Origin: Enterobacteriaceae bacterium UBA2655
GTDB taxonomy: Bacteria > Pseudomonadota > Gammaproteobacteria > Enterobacterales > Enterobacteriaceae
DNA length: 26,408 nt
Assembly (NCBI GenBank): GCA_002359495.1
Contig: DENB01000087.1
Coordinates: forward strand, 1-26,408
Reading direction: 5' to 3'
The notes beneath the pieces were generated by a model, which saw nothing but the letters and a program-made list of their open reading frames with translations, did no database searches and was not told the origin of the DNA. Both the position numbers and the translations under genes were made by a program. How positions within the stretch are numbered: the stretch's first letter is position 1; each line of letters starts with the position of its first letter. Shown in pieces: positions 15,928 to 25,039 of this stretch.

Positions 15928-16674
15928 TTACCAGTAGTGCTCACTGGTGATATGTCCCGGCTTGCGTTTCAGGTGCTTACGCATCTCCCGCGTCTCTTTC
16001 AGCAGCTGCTGGGTATCGCGCACCATCTGCGGATTGCCGCACAGCATAATGTGGCTGCTATCGGCATCCATGGTTAAGCCTGTCGCGCGTTCCAGCTCGC
16101 CGCTGTCGATCAGCGCCGGAATACGCCCGGTCAGCGAACCGGCGATCTCTTCGCGGCTGACCACCGTCTGGATATGCAGTTTGCCGTTGTAAATTTGCTG
16201 GAGCTGCTGCATCAGCGGCAGGTAGCTGAGATCGGCTGCATAGCGCGCGGCGTGCACCAGCACGATGTTGTCGAAGCGATCCAGCCCTTCGCCCTGTTGC
16301 AGAATGGAAAGATAGGGGCCGATAGCGGTGCCGGTCGCCAGCATCCACAGCGTTTTGCAATCAGGCACCTCATCCAGCACGAAAAAACCGGACGCCTCTT
16401 TGGTCACCATCACCGAATCGCCGGGGCGCAACGCCATCAGATGCGGGCTGAGCTTGCCTTCCGGCACGGTCACCAGATAAAACTCCAGGTTCTCGTCGTG
16501 GGGCGCGTTAACGTAGGAGTAGGCGCGCTGCACGCGTTCGCCGTCGATTTCGAGCGCCAGCTTAGCGAACTGACCGGCGATAAAAGGTGCGATCGGCGCC
16601 TGAACCCGCAGGCTGAACAGGGCGTCGGTCCAGTTTTTCACCTCTTTTACCTGCGCATTGACCCACTCTGCCAT
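15928..16674 (-). CDS. fpr: Ferredoxin/flavodoxin-NADP+ reductase Fpr
   Basis: The 248-residue FAD enzyme passes electrons between NADPH and flavodoxin or ferredoxin and is part of the superoxide response in E. coli. The FAD-binding RAYSYVN is at 50-56, the NADP-binding LATGTAIGPYLSIL at 112-125, CGNPQMVRDTQQLL near the end, and the C-terminal Trp248 that stacks on FAD is present. The ATG at 16674 has GGAGG 8 nt upstream and gives the exact family length; the frame open to 16794 adds non-homologous sequence. A SoxS/MarA site is expected upstream from the E. coli gene, but I could not identify one with confidence. Confidence 0.97.
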   Translation of the reverse strand: MAEWVNAQVKEVKNWTDALFSLRVQAPIAPFIAGQFAKLALEIDGERVQRAYSYVNAPHDENLEFYLVTVPEGKLSPHLMALRPGDSVMVTKEASGFFVLDEVPDCKTLWMLATGTAIGPYLSILQQGEGLDRFDNIVLVHAARYAADLSYLPLMQQLQQIYNGKLHIQTVVSREEIAGSLTGRIPALIDSGELERATGLTMDADSSHIMLCGNPQMVRDTQQLLKETREMRKHLKRKPGHITSEHYW

Positions 16675-16976
16675 GCCTTTTTCCTCCATTGCTGTTTTGT
16701 CAGGCTTGTTGCTATCTTCGTCATAGCCGCACGCTTTTTCCAGCGCGGTGCCGGATAAAGGCTCTAATCGACAAACTTGCTCGCTCAACCTCAAGCCTGG
16801 GCCTGTAGCGCTGCCTTTACAAGCCTGGCGTAAAAACTTGACGACAGACGGTGTATCGCTTTGTCGTCGCCCCTCGCTTTGTCACTGATTCCTGATATTT
16901 TTTGCGCCGTTACCGTGCGGCGGCCCGTTTTGCTGTTGCCTTTTTCACTCTCTACAGAAAGACGTTCCGATAATCG
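16675..16976. other. fpr/emrD divergent intergenic region with inverted and direct repeats
   Basis: About 300 bp with no gene. It holds a perfect 7-bp inverted repeat, GACGACA (16840-16846) / TGTCGTC (16862-16868), and a 9-bp direct repeat, CGCTTTGTC, at 16857-16865 and 16875-16883 (18-bp period). A TTGACG at 16838-16843 could be a -35, but no matching -10 was found. The repeats sit nearer to emrD and may be an operator; no family assignment is possible by eye. Confidence 0.45.
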
Positions 16977-18170
16977 ATGATCAATAAACTGGAAAACCGG
17001 TATCTGCTGGTGATGCTGATTGTGCTGGTGGCGGTCGGGCAGATGGCGCAAACCATCTACGTCCCGGCGATGGCCAGCATGGCTGAAGCGTTCAACGTGC
17101 GCGACGGCGTGATGCAGCGCGTGATGGCGGCTTACTTAATGACTTATGGCGGCTCGCAGCTGATTTACGGCCCGCTGTCAGACAGCGTAGGGCGCCGTCC
17201 GGTGATCCTCGCCGGCATGGGAATATTCAGCACAGGCGCGTTGATGGCGATGTTCGCGCACGGCATCGACCTGCTGGTGCTGGCCAGCGCCATTCAGGGC
17301 CTGGGAACCGGCGTCGCGGGTGTGATGGCGCGCACCATGCCGCGCGATCTCTACGCCGGCGCCGCGCTGCGTCAGGCTAACAGCCTGTTGAATATGGGCA
17401 TTCTGGTCAGTCCGCTGCTGGCGCCGGTGATCGGCGCGCTGCTGACGCGCCTGTTCGGCTGGCACGCCTGTTTCGCCTTTCTGCTGCTGCTCTGTCTGGC
17501 GGTGACCACGGCGATCGCGCGCGGCCTGCCGGAAACCCGGCCGCAGAGTTCGGAGGTGAAGCCATTTTTATCCCGCTACGCGACACTGATCAGCGACGGC
17601 AATTTTATGCGCTATCTGCTGCTGCTGATCGGCGCGCTGGCGGGCATCGCGGTATTCGAAGCGAGCTGCGGCGTATTGCTGGGCGGCGTGCTGGGGCTGG
17701 ACGCGTTTACGGTCAGCATCTTGTTTATCCTGCCGATTCCGGCGGCATTTTTCGGCGCCTGGTTTGCCGGACGCGACTATAAATCCTGGCACAGCCTGAT
17801 GTGGTATGGCGTCAACAGCTGTCTGCTGGCCGGGGTGATGATGTGGATCCCGGCCTGGTTCGGCGTAATGAATATCTGGACGCTGCTGGCGCCGGCGGCG
17901 CTGTTTTTCTTCGGCGCCGGCATGCTGTTTCCGCTGGCGACCTCCGGGGCGATGGAGCCTTACGCCTGGGTGGCGGGCAGCGCCGGCGCGCTGATCGGCG
18001 GCTTGCAGAATCTGGGCTCCGGGCTGGTCGCCTGGCTCTCTGCCATGCTGCCGCAGCGCGACCAGTTCAGCCTCGGCATGCTGATGTTTATTACCGCGCT
18101 GTTGATGCTGCTCTGCTGGTGGCCGCTTTCACGTCGACCGGAAAGCGGCAGCCAGGCGGTTACAGAATAA
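16977..18170 (+). CDS. emrD: Multidrug efflux MFS transporter EmrD
   Basis: The 397-residue inner-membrane protein belongs to the DHA1 major facilitator family and in E. coli exports uncouplers and amphipathic compounds by proton antiport. About twelve hydrophobic helices are visible. MFS motif A-like YGPLSDSVGRRPVIL follows helix 2, and VAVGQMAQTIYVPAMASMA and NSLLNMGILVSPLLAP match E. coli EmrD (394 residues). The ATG at 16977 follows a weak SD (AGAAAGACG). It diverges from fpr and converges on glpX, sharing 11 bp at the 3' ends. In E. coli emrD is elsewhere, so its position here is lineage-specific. Confidence 0.94.
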   Translation: MINKLENRYLLVMLIVLVAVGQMAQTIYVPAMASMAEAFNVRDGVMQRVMAAYLMTYGGSQLIYGPLSDSVGRRPVILAGMGIFSTGALMAMFAHGIDLLVLASAIQGLGTGVAGVMARTMPRDLYAGAALRQANSLLNMGILVSPLLAPVIGALLTRLFGWHACFAFLLLLCLAVTTAIARGLPETRPQSSEVKPFLSRYATLISDGNFMRYLLLLIGALAGIAVFEASCGVLLGGVLGLDAFTVSILFILPIPAAFFGAWFAGRDYKSWHSLMWYGVNSCLLAGVMMWIPAWFGVMNIWTLLAPAALFFFGAGMLFPLATSGAMEPYAWVAGSAGALIGGLQNLGSGLVAWLSAMLPQRDQFSLGMLMFITALLMLLCWWPLSRRPESGSQAVTE

Positions 18171-19170
18171 AAGGATGCAGCTTCGCATCTTTGCGGTCGA
18201 GATAGTGAATTGACTGAATGCGGCGAATGGTGCGCGATTTTCCGCGGATCAGCAGCGTTTCGCTGGTGGCGATATTGCCCTGACGCGTAATGCCTTTCAG
18301 CAGATCGCCGCTGGTGATGCCGGTCGCGGCGAATATCACATTATCGTTGCGCGCCATCTCCGCCAGCGTCAGGACGCGATTCGCCTCGATGCCCATCTGC
18401 ACGCAGCGCTGCAGCTCCTGTTCGCCGATGCGGCGGTTCTCGTCGCTCTCGCCTTTCACGCTGTGACGCGCCAGCAGACGTCCCTGCATATCGCCGTCCA
18501 GCGCGCGGATAACCGCCGCTGACACCACGCCTTCCGGCGCGCCGCCGATGCCGTACAGCACATCGACCTCGCTGTCCGGCATACAGGTCAGAATCGAGGC
18601 GGCCACATCGCCGTCCGGTACGGCGAAAACGCGCACGCCGAGCCGTTGCAGGCGGGCGATGACCGCATCATGGCGCGGCTTAGCCAGAATGGTGACGGTA
18701 AGCCGGGAGAGCGGCTTGTCCAGCGCGGCGGCCACGTTGCGCAGGTTCTCCTCCAGCGGCAGAGCCAGATCGATATGGCCTCGGGCGCCTGGTCCGACGA
18801 TCAGCTTTTCCATGTACATATCCGGCGCATGCAGAAAGCTGCCTTCGTCGCCTACCGCCAGCACCGCCAGCGCGTTCGCCTGGCCCATGGCGGTCATCCG
18901 CGTGCCTTCGATAGGATCGACAGCGATATCAACGGTGTCGCCGTTGCCGGTCCCGACCTTTTCGCCGATATAGAGCATCGGCGCTTCATCGATCTCGCCT
19001 TCGCCAATCACAATCCGACCGTCGATATCGACGTTGTTTAACATGATCCGCATGGCGTTGACGGCTGCGCCGTCGGCGGCGTTCTTATCGCCGCGTCCCA
19101 GCCAGTTATAGCCCGCTAGCGCGGCGGCTTCGGTTACGCGGGAAAATTCTATGGCAAGTTCTCGTTTCAT
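18160..19170 (-). CDS. glpX: Fructose-1,6-bisphosphatase class 2 GlpX
   Basis: The 336-residue enzyme dephosphorylates fructose 1,6-bisphosphate for gluconeogenesis. The metal/phosphate sites GEGEIDEAPM (57-66) and DPIEGT (85-90) are present, as are AKPRHDAVIARLQRLGVRVF, GIGGAPEGVVSAA and RGKSRTIRRIQSIHYLDRKDAKL. The start at 19170 (MKRELAIEFSRVTEAAALAGY) matches E. coli length; the upstream open frame to 19287 runs into glpK. It is the last gene of the glpF-glpK-glpX operon, 95 nt after glpK. Its final codons overlap the end of emrD by 11 nt, with no terminator between them. Confidence 0.97.
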   Translation of the reverse strand: MKRELAIEFSRVTEAAALAGYNWLGRGDKNAADGAAVNAMRIMLNNVDIDGRIVIGEGEIDEAPMLYIGEKVGTGNGDTVDIAVDPIEGTRMTAMGQANALAVLAVGDEGSFLHAPDMYMEKLIVGPGARGHIDLALPLEENLRNVAAALDKPLSRLTVTILAKPRHDAVIARLQRLGVRVFAVPDGDVAASILTCMPDSEVDVLYGIGGAPEGVVSAAVIRALDGDMQGRLLARHSVKGESDENRRIGEQELQRCVQMGIEANRVLTLAEMARNDNVIFAATGITSGDLLKGITRQGNIATSETLLIRGKSRTIRRIQSIHYLDRKDAKLHPFIL

Positions 19171-19265
19171 GGCATGCACCTGACAAAAAACAGGCAGGCA
19201 GTGTAGCACGAGAAAAAAGGGGAGGGGGAAACGCCCGCGACGAGGTCGCCGCAGGCGAGGGGACG

Positions 19266-20780
19266 TTACTCTTCGTGATCTTCCCACGACTGCGCGCGGG
19301 CGACCGCTTTTTTCCAGCCGGCGTAACGGTAGTTACGTTCGGTGGTTTCAATGCTCGGGCGGAATTCGCGCTCCACTACCGACTTGGCGCGTACCTCTTC
19401 AAGATCTTTCCAGAAGCCCACCGCCAGACCGGCCAGATAGGCGGAGCCCAGCGCGGTGACTTCACGCACTTCCGGGCGCTCGACGCGCGTGCCGAGAATG
19501 TCGGACTGGAACTGCATCAGGAAGTTGTTCGCGACGGCGCCGCCATCCACGCGCAGCGCTTGCAGGCGCGTATTCGCGTCGTTCTGCATCGCTTCCAGCA
19601 CGTCGCGCGTCTGGTAGGCGATCGACTCCAGCGTCGCGCGAATAATATGATTGGCGTTGGCGCCGCGCGTCAGGCCGAAAATAGCGCCGCGCGCATAGGG
19701 ATCCCAGTAAGGCGCGCCGAGGCCGGTAAAGGCTGGCACCATGTAAACGCCGTTGGTGTCTTTCACTTTCAGCGCGAAGTATTCAGAATCGGTGGAGTCG
19801 CTGATCAGCTTCATCTCGTCGCGCAGCCACTGAATGGAGGCGCCGCCGATAAACACCGCACCTTCCAGCGCGTAGTTCACTTCGCCGCGCGGTCCGCAGG
19901 CGATAGTCGTCAGCAGGCCGTGCGTCGAAGTCACCGCCTCGGTGCCGGTATTCATCAGCATAAAGCAGCCGGTGCCGTAGGTATTTTTCGCCATGCCCGG
20001 CTGAACGCAAAGCTGGCCGTAGAGCGCCGCCTGCTGGTCGCCCGCGATGCCGGCGATAGGAATACGCGTGCCGCCTTTGCCGCCGATGTTGGTCTGTCCG
20101 TAAATCTCCGAGGACGATTTCACCTCCGGCAGCATTTCGCGCGGAATGTCGAGGATATCCAGCATGCGCTGATCCCATTCCAGCTTATGAATGTTGAACA
20201 TCATGGTGCGCGAGGCGTTGGTGTAATCGGTGATATGCACGCGTCCTTGGGTCATTTTCCAGACCAGCCAGGTATCTACCGTACCGAACAGCAGTTCGCC
20301 GCGGCGGGCGCGTTCACGCGCGCCTTCGACGTGGTCCAGAATCCACTTCACCTTGGTGCCGGAGAAGTAGGGGTTAATCACCAGGCCGGTGGTGTGCTGA
20401 ATATACTCTTCCAGCCCCTCTTTCTTGAGTTTGGCGCAGTAGTCGGCGGTGCGGGGATCCTGCCAGACGATAGCGTTATAAATGGGTTTGCCGGTCTCTT
20501 TATCCCAGACGATGGCGGTTTCGCGCTGGTTGGTAATGCCGAGAGCGGCGATCTGATCGGAGCGGATATCGGCGTGCGCCAGCACTTCCACCAGCGTGGA
20601 GCTTTGCGAAGCCCAGATATCCATCGGGTCATGTTCGACCCAGCCTGCCTTCGGATAGATCTGGGTAAATTCGCGCTGGGAAACCGCCACGATGTTGGCG
20701 TCATGGTCCAGCACAACGGCGCGGGAGCTGGTAGTGCCCTGATCGAGCGCGACAATATATTTTTTATCAGTAGTAGTCAT
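19266..20780 (-). CDS. glpK: Glycerol kinase GlpK
   Basis: The 504-residue FGGY-family kinase converts glycerol to sn-glycerol 3-phosphate. The N-terminal phosphate loop [13 protein letters not shown], substrate segments with GWVEHDP and [11 protein letters not shown], the [16 protein letters not shown] region and [19 protein letters not shown] are all visible. The C-terminal half has [20 protein letters not shown]. In E. coli the enzyme is inhibited by fructose 1,6-bisphosphate and by unphosphorylated EIIA-Glc. AGGA lies about 9 nt upstream of the ATG. It follows glpF by 31 nt, a gap consistent with one transcript. Confidence 0.98.
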   Translation of the reverse strand: MTTTDKKYIVALDQGTTSSRAVVLDHDANIVAVSQREFTQIYPKAGWVEHDPMDIWASQSSTLVEVLAHADIRSDQIAALGITNQRETAIVWDKETGKPIYNAIVWQDPRTADYCAKLKKEGLEEYIQHTTGLVINPYFSGTKVKWILDHVEGARERARRGELLFGTVDTWLVWKMTQGRVHITDYTNASRTMMFNIHKLEWDQRMLDILDIPREMLPEVKSSSEIYGQTNIGGKGGTRIPIAGIAGDQQAALYGQLCVQPGMAKNTYGTGCFMLMNTGTEAVTSTHGLLTTIACGPRGEVNYALEGAVFIGGASIQWLRDEMKLISDSTDSEYFALKVKDTNGVYMVPAFTGLGAPYWDPYARGAIFGLTRGANANHIIRATLESIAYQTRDVLEAMQNDANTRLQALRVDGGAVANNFLMQFQSDILGTRVERPEVREVTALGSAYLAGLAVGFWKDLEEVRAKSVVEREFRPSIETTERNYRYAGWKKAVARAQSWEDHEE

Positions 20781-20811
20781 AAATGCATTCCTGATGATGA
20801 AAGGTGAAGGC

Positions 20812-21666
20812 TTAGGCTTTACGCTGTTCAGTACGCGCGACCGGTTGTTCTGCTTTATCGTTGGCTACGGCTGGCAGATTGACTGGCAGATGACGCCCGA
20901 TCAGAGCACGATAACCAAAAGCGCCCAGGCAGGCGCCCACCAGCGGGCCGAAAATAGGTACCAGAAAATAAGGGATATCACGAGCGCCGGTAAAGGCCAC
21001 GTTACCCCAGCCAGCCAGCCAGGCGAAGATCTTCGGTCCGAAATCACGCGCCGGGTTCAGGGCGAAGCCGGTAAGCGGACCCATCGCGCCGCCGATAATC
21101 GCCACCAGCAGACCAATCAGCAGCGGCGCCAGCGGGCCGCGCGGAATGCCGTTGCCGTCATCGGTCAGCGCCATGATAACGCCCATCAACACGGCGGTGA
21201 TCACCATCTCAACCAAAAACGCCTGGCCTACGCCGATATGCGGGTTCGGATAGGTTGAAAAAATCCCGGCAAGATCGAGGCTTTCGACGCTGCCGCGCAC
21301 CATCTGGTGACTCTGCTCGTAATCCAGGAACAGGTTGTAGTAGAGACCGTAAACCAGCGCAGCGGCGCAGAACGCGCCGGCAACCTGCGCAACGATATAA
21401 GGCAGCACTCTACGACCGTCAAAGCTGGCGAACAGGCAAAGCGCGACGGTAACGGCAGGATTAAGATGCGCGCCCGAGACGCCGGCGGTCATGTAGGCCG
21501 CCATCGAAACCGCTAAACCCCAGATGATGCAAATTTCCCACTGCCCAAAACTGGCGCCGGCCAGTTTCAGCGCGGCGACACAGCCCGCGCCAAAAAAGAT
21601 AATCAACCCGGTGCCAAGAAATTCGGCAATGCACTGACCTTTAAGCGTGCTTGTTGTTTGACTCAT
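20812..21666 (-). CDS. glpF: Glycerol facilitator GlpF (aquaglyceroporin)
   Basis: The 284-residue inner-membrane channel of the MIP family admits glycerol by facilitated diffusion. Two half-helix NPA motifs are present: NPA at 69-71 (HLNPAVT) and NPARD at 204-208, with the selectivity Arg207. The GLYYNLF and GIFSTYPNP loops match E. coli GlpF (281 residues). AGGA precedes the ATG by about 9 nt. It is first in the glpFKX operon; entry through GlpF and trapping by GlpK form a single uptake route. The promoter region upstream carries GlpR- and CRP-like sites. Confidence 0.98.
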   Translation of the reverse strand: MSQTTSTLKGQCIAEFLGTGLIIFFGAGCVAALKLAGASFGQWEICIIWGLAVSMAAYMTAGVSGAHLNPAVTVALCLFASFDGRRVLPYIVAQVAGAFCAAALVYGLYYNLFLDYEQSHQMVRGSVESLDLAGIFSTYPNPHIGVGQAFLVEMVITAVLMGVIMALTDDGNGIPRGPLAPLLIGLLVAIIGGAMGPLTGFALNPARDFGPKIFAWLAGWGNVAFTGARDIPYFLVPIFGPLVGACLGAFGYRALIGRHLPVNLPAVANDKAEQPVARTEQRKA

Positions 21667-21734
21667 AATGGTATTCCTGAAGCGAGGTTAAATTTTTTCA
21701 ATTGTTGTTCTCATTCCATGAGCCACCCAGCTTT

Positions 21735-21816
21735 ATTGTAGGGCTGTTGTGAATTTATCGTTAACGAACATAAACGAGAAATAGCGAAATTGAAATATGT
21801 GTGCTGTGTCATAAAA
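21735..21816 (-). promoter_or_regulatory. glpFKX promoter with GlpR-like operators and CRP-like site
   Basis: On the minus strand TTAACG (21764-21759), 18 nt, TACAAT (21740-21735) forms a likely promoter. Over its -35, TTTATCGTTAACGAACAT (21754-21771) closely fits the GlpR operator, an inverted repeat of AACGAACAT-type half-sites. Two more similar half-sites follow on the plus strand, AACGAGAAAT (21773) and AGCGAAAT (21783), spaced exactly 10 bp. A CRP-like site, TGTGT-N6-TCATA (21798-21813), lies about 77 bp upstream of the predicted start. Glycerol 3-phosphate induction and catabolite control are known for the E. coli operon; here they are inferred from the sites. Confidence 0.72.
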
Positions 21817-21920
21817 ATGAGCGTTTCCGCGTCTTTTGGCTTTCTTAAAACATCATGGCGCGCGGGGGCTTTCATTTTTACGGCAAAAGCAAAAATCCTG
21901 CTGCTGTCGGGACGTGGTTT

Positions 21921-21949
21921 TTCAGACCCAGGCTGAAAAGTGTTACAGT
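21921..21949 (+). promoter_or_regulatory. Possible zapB promoter
   Basis: TTCAGA (21921-21926), 17 nt, TACAGT (21944-21949) with an upstream TG extension (21941-21942). This would give a leader of about 140 nt before zapB. The rest of the 428-bp glpF-zapB interval shows nothing further that I can name. Confidence 0.4.
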
Positions 21950-22094
21950 CTACGCGTACTGGCCTTGCGCTGCTGGACTTGCAGGAAGAGGCTACATACA
22001 ATCGGGAAAACGTTGTCGGCCGCAGAATTAACAGGATGCCCTGAGCGGGGCCGGCATCATCAACGCCTTGCGGGATTTAGGAGAGGTCAGAAAG

Positions 22095-22334
22095 ATGTCA
22101 TTTGAAGTATTCGAGAAACTGGAAGCAAAGGTACAGCAGGCGATTGATACCATCACGCTGTTACAGATGGAAATCGAAGAGCTTAAAGAGCAGAACAATA
22201 ACCTGAAAAACGAAGCGCAGCAGTCTGCGGGCAATCAGGAATCTTTGGTGCGCGAAAACCAGCAGCTGAAAGAAGAACAGCATGTGTGGCAGGAGCGCCT
22301 GCGGGCACTGCTGGGAAAAATGGAAGAGGTGTAA
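22095..22334 (+). CDS. zapB: Cell division protein ZapB
   Basis: The 79-residue protein is one continuous coiled coil (heptads through [29 protein letters not shown] and onward, ending [15 protein letters not shown]). In E. coli it assembles at mid-cell, binds ZapA and FtsZ-ring components and links to the MatP-organised terminus. The ATG at 22095 has GAGAGG 8 nt upstream and starts [13 protein letters not shown], matching E. coli [13 protein letters not shown]; an in-frame ATG at 22068 would add nine unrelated residues. It diverges from glpF and converges with rraA. Confidence 0.96.
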   Translation: MSFEVFEKLEAKVQQAIDTITLLQMEIEELKEQNNNLKNEAQQSAGNQESLVRENQQLKEEQHVWQERLRALLGKMEEV

Positions 22335-22351
22335 TCCTCTGACACGAGCTA

Positions 22352-22381
22352 AAACGGGTGCGCTGACACCCGTTTGCTTTT
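22352..22381. terminator. Terminator between convergent zapB and rraA
   Basis: AAACGGGTG (22352-22360) pairs perfectly with CACCCGTTT (22367-22375) around a 6-nt loop. A GCTTTTCT tail follows on the plus strand; on the minus strand the stem itself ends in TTT and then TAGC. It serves zapB best and possibly rraA. Confidence 0.85.
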
Positions 22382-22388
22382 CTGCGGT

Positions 22389-22874
22389 TTATTCTAAATC
22401 GAACGGATCTTCCGACAGGATAATGCCGGTATTGTCGGCGTAGAGATGATCGCCTGAGAAAAAGGTGACGCCGCCGAAGTTAACGCGCACGTCGCTTTCG
22501 CCGATGCCTTCGCCCGCCGCGCCTGCCGGGATGGCGGCAATGGCCTGAATGCCGATCTCCAGCTCTTCCAGTTCGTCCACCTGGCGCACCGAGCCGTAAA
22601 CCACGATGCCTTCCCACTCGTTCTGCTCCGCCAGACGCGCCAGCTGCGCATCCACCAGCGCGCGCCGTACCGAGCCGCCGCCGTCGACCAACAACACGCG
22701 ACCCCGCCCGTTCTCTTCCAGCAGATCGTAAAGCAGCCCGTTGTCTTCAAAGCATTTCACTGTGGTAATCTGCCCACCAAATGAGGTGCGACCACCAAAG
22801 TTCGAAAAAAGCGGTTCAACAACGTTCACTTCTTCATGGTAGATGTCGCAGAGTTCAGAGGTATCGTATTTCAT
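22389..22874 (-). CDS. rraA: Regulator of ribonuclease E activity RraA
   Basis: The 161-residue protein forms a ring-shaped trimer that binds the C-terminal scaffold of RNase E and inhibits it. It retains the fold of the demethylmenaquinone methyltransferase-like/aldolase superfamily without known catalysis. The sequence is close to E. coli throughout: [56 protein letters not shown] and [20 protein letters not shown] see no good Shine-Dalgarno before the ATG. In E. coli menA lies directly upstream, and that gene is absent here. Confidence 0.97.
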   Translation of the reverse strand: MKYDTSELCDIYHEEVNVVEPLFSNFGGRTSFGGQITTVKCFEDNGLLYDLLEENGRGRVLLVDGGGSVRRALVDAQLARLAEQNEWEGIVVYGSVRQVDELEELEIGIQAIAAIPAGAAGEGIGESDVRVNFGGVTFFSGDHLYADNTGIILSEDPFDLE

Positions 22875-23083
22875 AGGAGTTTCATCTGTTTGCCACAGGA
22901 GCGGTAAGTATATCGCTTTCTGCGGATTGTTGGCAAAACCATCAGCGGATAAAAAGCACGATGCGTCAGGGACATCCCGCGTTTTTAACCCGACTGCGCA
23001 GGCGGCGCGTTAACCTTCAGGCCCGGAAAAAGCTCAAAAAAGTTCGAAATCGCGCATTTTACGCTGGCCGCGTTTTACGGACA

Positions 23084-23112
23084 TAAAAAAGCCCAACCGG
23101 TCGGCTGGGCTT
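23084..23112 (-). terminator. Rho-independent terminator of hslVU
   Basis: On the minus strand AAGCCCA (23112-23106) pairs with TGGGCTT (23095-23089), followed by a run of six T (complement of the A-run 23085-23090). It begins 17 nt after the hslU stop. Confidence 0.9.
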
Positions 23113-23128
23113 GTTAACGTCAGGCGTC

Positions 23129-24463
23129 TTACAGAATAAAGCGGCTGAGATCTTCGTCAGCCACCAGCTCATCCAGATGCTGACCAACATAAGCGGCGTC
23201 GATGGTGATCGATTCACCGTCGCGATCGCTGGCGTCGTAGGAGATATCCTCCATCAGACGTTCCAGCACGGTATGCAGACGACGCGCGCCGATATTTTCC
23301 GTGGTTTCATTCACCTGCCAGGCCGCTTCCGCGATGCGGCGGATGCCGTCGTCGGTAAACTCGACGTTGACTCCTTCGGTCGCCATCAGCGCTTTGTACT
23401 GCACGGTTACGGAGGCGTTCGGCTCGGTGAGGATACGCTCGAAGTCGTTAACCGTCAGCGCCTGCAGCTCGACGCGAATCGGCAGACGGCCCTGCAATTC
23501 CGGGATCAGGTCGGCCGGGCTGGCGATCTGGAAGGCACCGGAGGCGATAAACAGAATGTGGTCGGTTTTCACCATGCCATGTTTGGTCGAAACCGTACAA
23601 CCCTCCACCAGCGGCAGCAGGTCGCGCTGGACGCCTTCGCGCGATACGTCCGGGCCGGAGGACTGACCGCCGCGCTTACAGATTTTGTCGATCTCGTCGA
23701 TAAACACGATGCCGTGCTGTTCGACCGCGTCGATCGCTTCCTGCTTCAGCTCTTCCGGGTTGATCAGCTTGGCCGCTTCCTCTTCGATCAACAGCTTCAT
23801 TGCTTCTTTGATCTTCAGCTTGCGCGGTTTCTGCTTCTGGCCGCCCAGGTTCTGGAACATCGACTGCAGCTGGCTGGTCATCTCTTCCATGCCGGGAGGC
23901 GCCATAATCTCTACGCCCATCGGCGCGGCCGCGAGATTAATCTCAATCTCTTTGTCATCCAGCTGGCCTTCGCGCAGCTTTTTGCGGAAGCTCTGGCGGG
24001 CCGCGGAAGGTTCGGCGCTCTGTTCCGGCTGGCCCCAGTTATTTTTCGCCGGCGGGATCAGCGCGTCGAGAATGCGCTCTTCCGCCATCTCTTCCGCGCG
24101 GAATTTGTTCTTCTCGATGGACTGCATACGCACCATTTTCACCGCCGCATCGGTAAGATCGCGGATGATAGAATCCACTTCTTTCCCAACATAGCCGACT
24201 TCGGTGAATTTGGTCGCTTCGACTTTGATGAACGGCGCATTGGCCAGCTTCGCCAGACGGCGGGCGATTTCGGTTTTACCCACACCGGTCGGGCCGATCA
24301 TCAGGATGTTTTTCGGCGTCACTTCATGACGCAGCTCTTCGTTCAGCTGCATACGGCGCCAGCGGTTGCGCAGGGCGATCGCCACCGCGCGCTTGGCGCC
24401 GTCCTGGCCAATAATAAACCGGTTCAGTTCACTGACGATTTCGCGTGGAGTCATCTCAGACAT
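23129..24463 (-). CDS. hslU: ATP-dependent protease ATPase subunit HslU (ClpY)
   Basis: The 444-residue AAA+ unfoldase feeds substrates into the HslV chamber. Walker A GPTGVGKT is at 57-64, Walker B IVFIDEID near residue 250, and the pore motif GYVG ([10 protein letters not shown]) is present. The inserted I-domain (about 110-240) is Gln/Lys-rich with [21 protein letters not shown]. Sensor and arginine-finger region [17 protein letters not shown] and the C-terminal LSRFIL tail, which docks into HslV, are intact. The ATG at 24463 follows AAGGAT by 8 nt; an in-frame TTG two codons earlier is unlikely. It follows hslV by 11 nt in one operon. Confidence 0.98.
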   Translation of the reverse strand: MSEMTPREIVSELNRFIIGQDGAKRAVAIALRNRWRRMQLNEELRHEVTPKNILMIGPTGVGKTEIARRLAKLANAPFIKVEATKFTEVGYVGKEVDSIIRDLTDAAVKMVRMQSIEKNKFRAEEMAEERILDALIPPAKNNWGQPEQSAEPSAARQSFRKKLREGQLDDKEIEINLAAAPMGVEIMAPPGMEEMTSQLQSMFQNLGGQKQKPRKLKIKEAMKLLIEEEAAKLINPEELKQEAIDAVEQHGIVFIDEIDKICKRGGQSSGPDVSREGVQRDLLPLVEGCTVSTKHGMVKTDHILFIASGAFQIASPADLIPELQGRLPIRVELQALTVNDFERILTEPNASVTVQYKALMATEGVNVEFTDDGIRRIAEAAWQVNETTENIGARRLHTVLERLMEDISYDASDRDGESITIDAAYVGQHLDELVADEDLSRFIL

Positions 24464-24474
24464 GTTCAAAATCC

Positions 24475-25008
24475 TTATGCCCTGGTGGAGGGTAATTCTT
24501 CGATATTGATATTATGGTTGGTGTAGATGCAGATATCACCCGCGATATCCAGCGCCTTCTCAACAATCTCACGCGCGCCTAATTCGGTATTTTCCAACAG
24601 GGCGCGGGCCGCGGCTTGGGCGAAAGGCCCGCCGGAGCCGATGGCGATCAGATCGTTTTCCGGCTGAATCACATCACCATTGCCGCTGATAATCAGCGAG
24701 GCGGTTTCGTCGGCCACGGCCAGCAGCGCTTCCAGACGGCGCAGCATGCGATCGGTGCGCCAGTCTTTCGCCAGCTCGACGGCGGCCTTCACCAGATGCC
24801 CCTGATGTTTGTTCAGCTTGCTTTCGAAGAGTTCAAATAAGGTGAAGGCATCTGCGGTGCCGCCAGCGAAACCCGCAATTACTTTGTCATTGTAAAGACG
24901 ACGCACTTTTTTAACGTTGCCTTTCATTACGGTGTTGCCGAGCGTTGCCTGGCCATCACCGCCAATGACTACCTGGCCGTTGCGTCGTACGCTTACTATT
25001 GTTGTCAC
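24475..25008 (-). CDS. hslV: ATP-dependent protease subunit HslV (ClpQ)
   Basis: The 177-residue proteasome-like peptidase uses Thr2, exposed after removal of the initiator Met, as nucleophile ([11 protein letters not shown]). Gly/Lys motifs [31 protein letters not shown] and [17 protein letters not shown] are near identical to E. coli (176 residues); the last few residues differ. The start codon is GTG at 25006-25008 with AAGGGG 7 nt upstream. Together HslV dodecamers and HslU hexamers degrade regulators such as SulA and misfolded proteins. The upstream sigma-32-type promoter indicates heat-shock control. Confidence 0.98.
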   Translation of the reverse strand: MTTIVSVRRNGQVVIGGDGQATLGNTVMKGNVKKVRRLYNDKVIAGFAGGTADAFTLFELFESKLNKHQGHLVKAAVELAKDWRTDRMLRRLEALLAVADETASLIISGNGDVIQPENDLIAIGSGGPFAQAAARALLENTELGAREIVEKALDIAGDICIYTNHNINIEELPSTRA

Positions 25009-25039
25009 GGGCAGACCCCTTGTTGCAGTGGAAAAAAGG

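Noticed and set aside
16675..16794. Upstream extension of the fpr frame
   Set aside because: Fpr starts at MAEW as in E. coli with GGAGG in place; the extra 40 residues have no family match.
19171..19287. Upstream extension of the glpX frame into glpK
   Set aside because: Arg/Pro-rich, non-homologous and overlapping the end of glpK.
19275..20807. 510-codon open frame antisense to glpK
   Set aside because: Same kind of shadow: composition-driven, no motif, lies wholly over glpK, and ends inside the glpK-glpF junction.
22874..22882. AGGAG on the plus strand beside the rraA start
   Set aside because: It lies on the wrong strand relative to rraA and no plus-strand gene begins there.
23111..24526. 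471-codon open frame antisense to hslU
   Set aside because: It is the high-GC mirror of hslU: His/Arg/Phe/Leu-rich translation without recognisable domain, no ribosome-binding site, and hslU itself is unmistakable.
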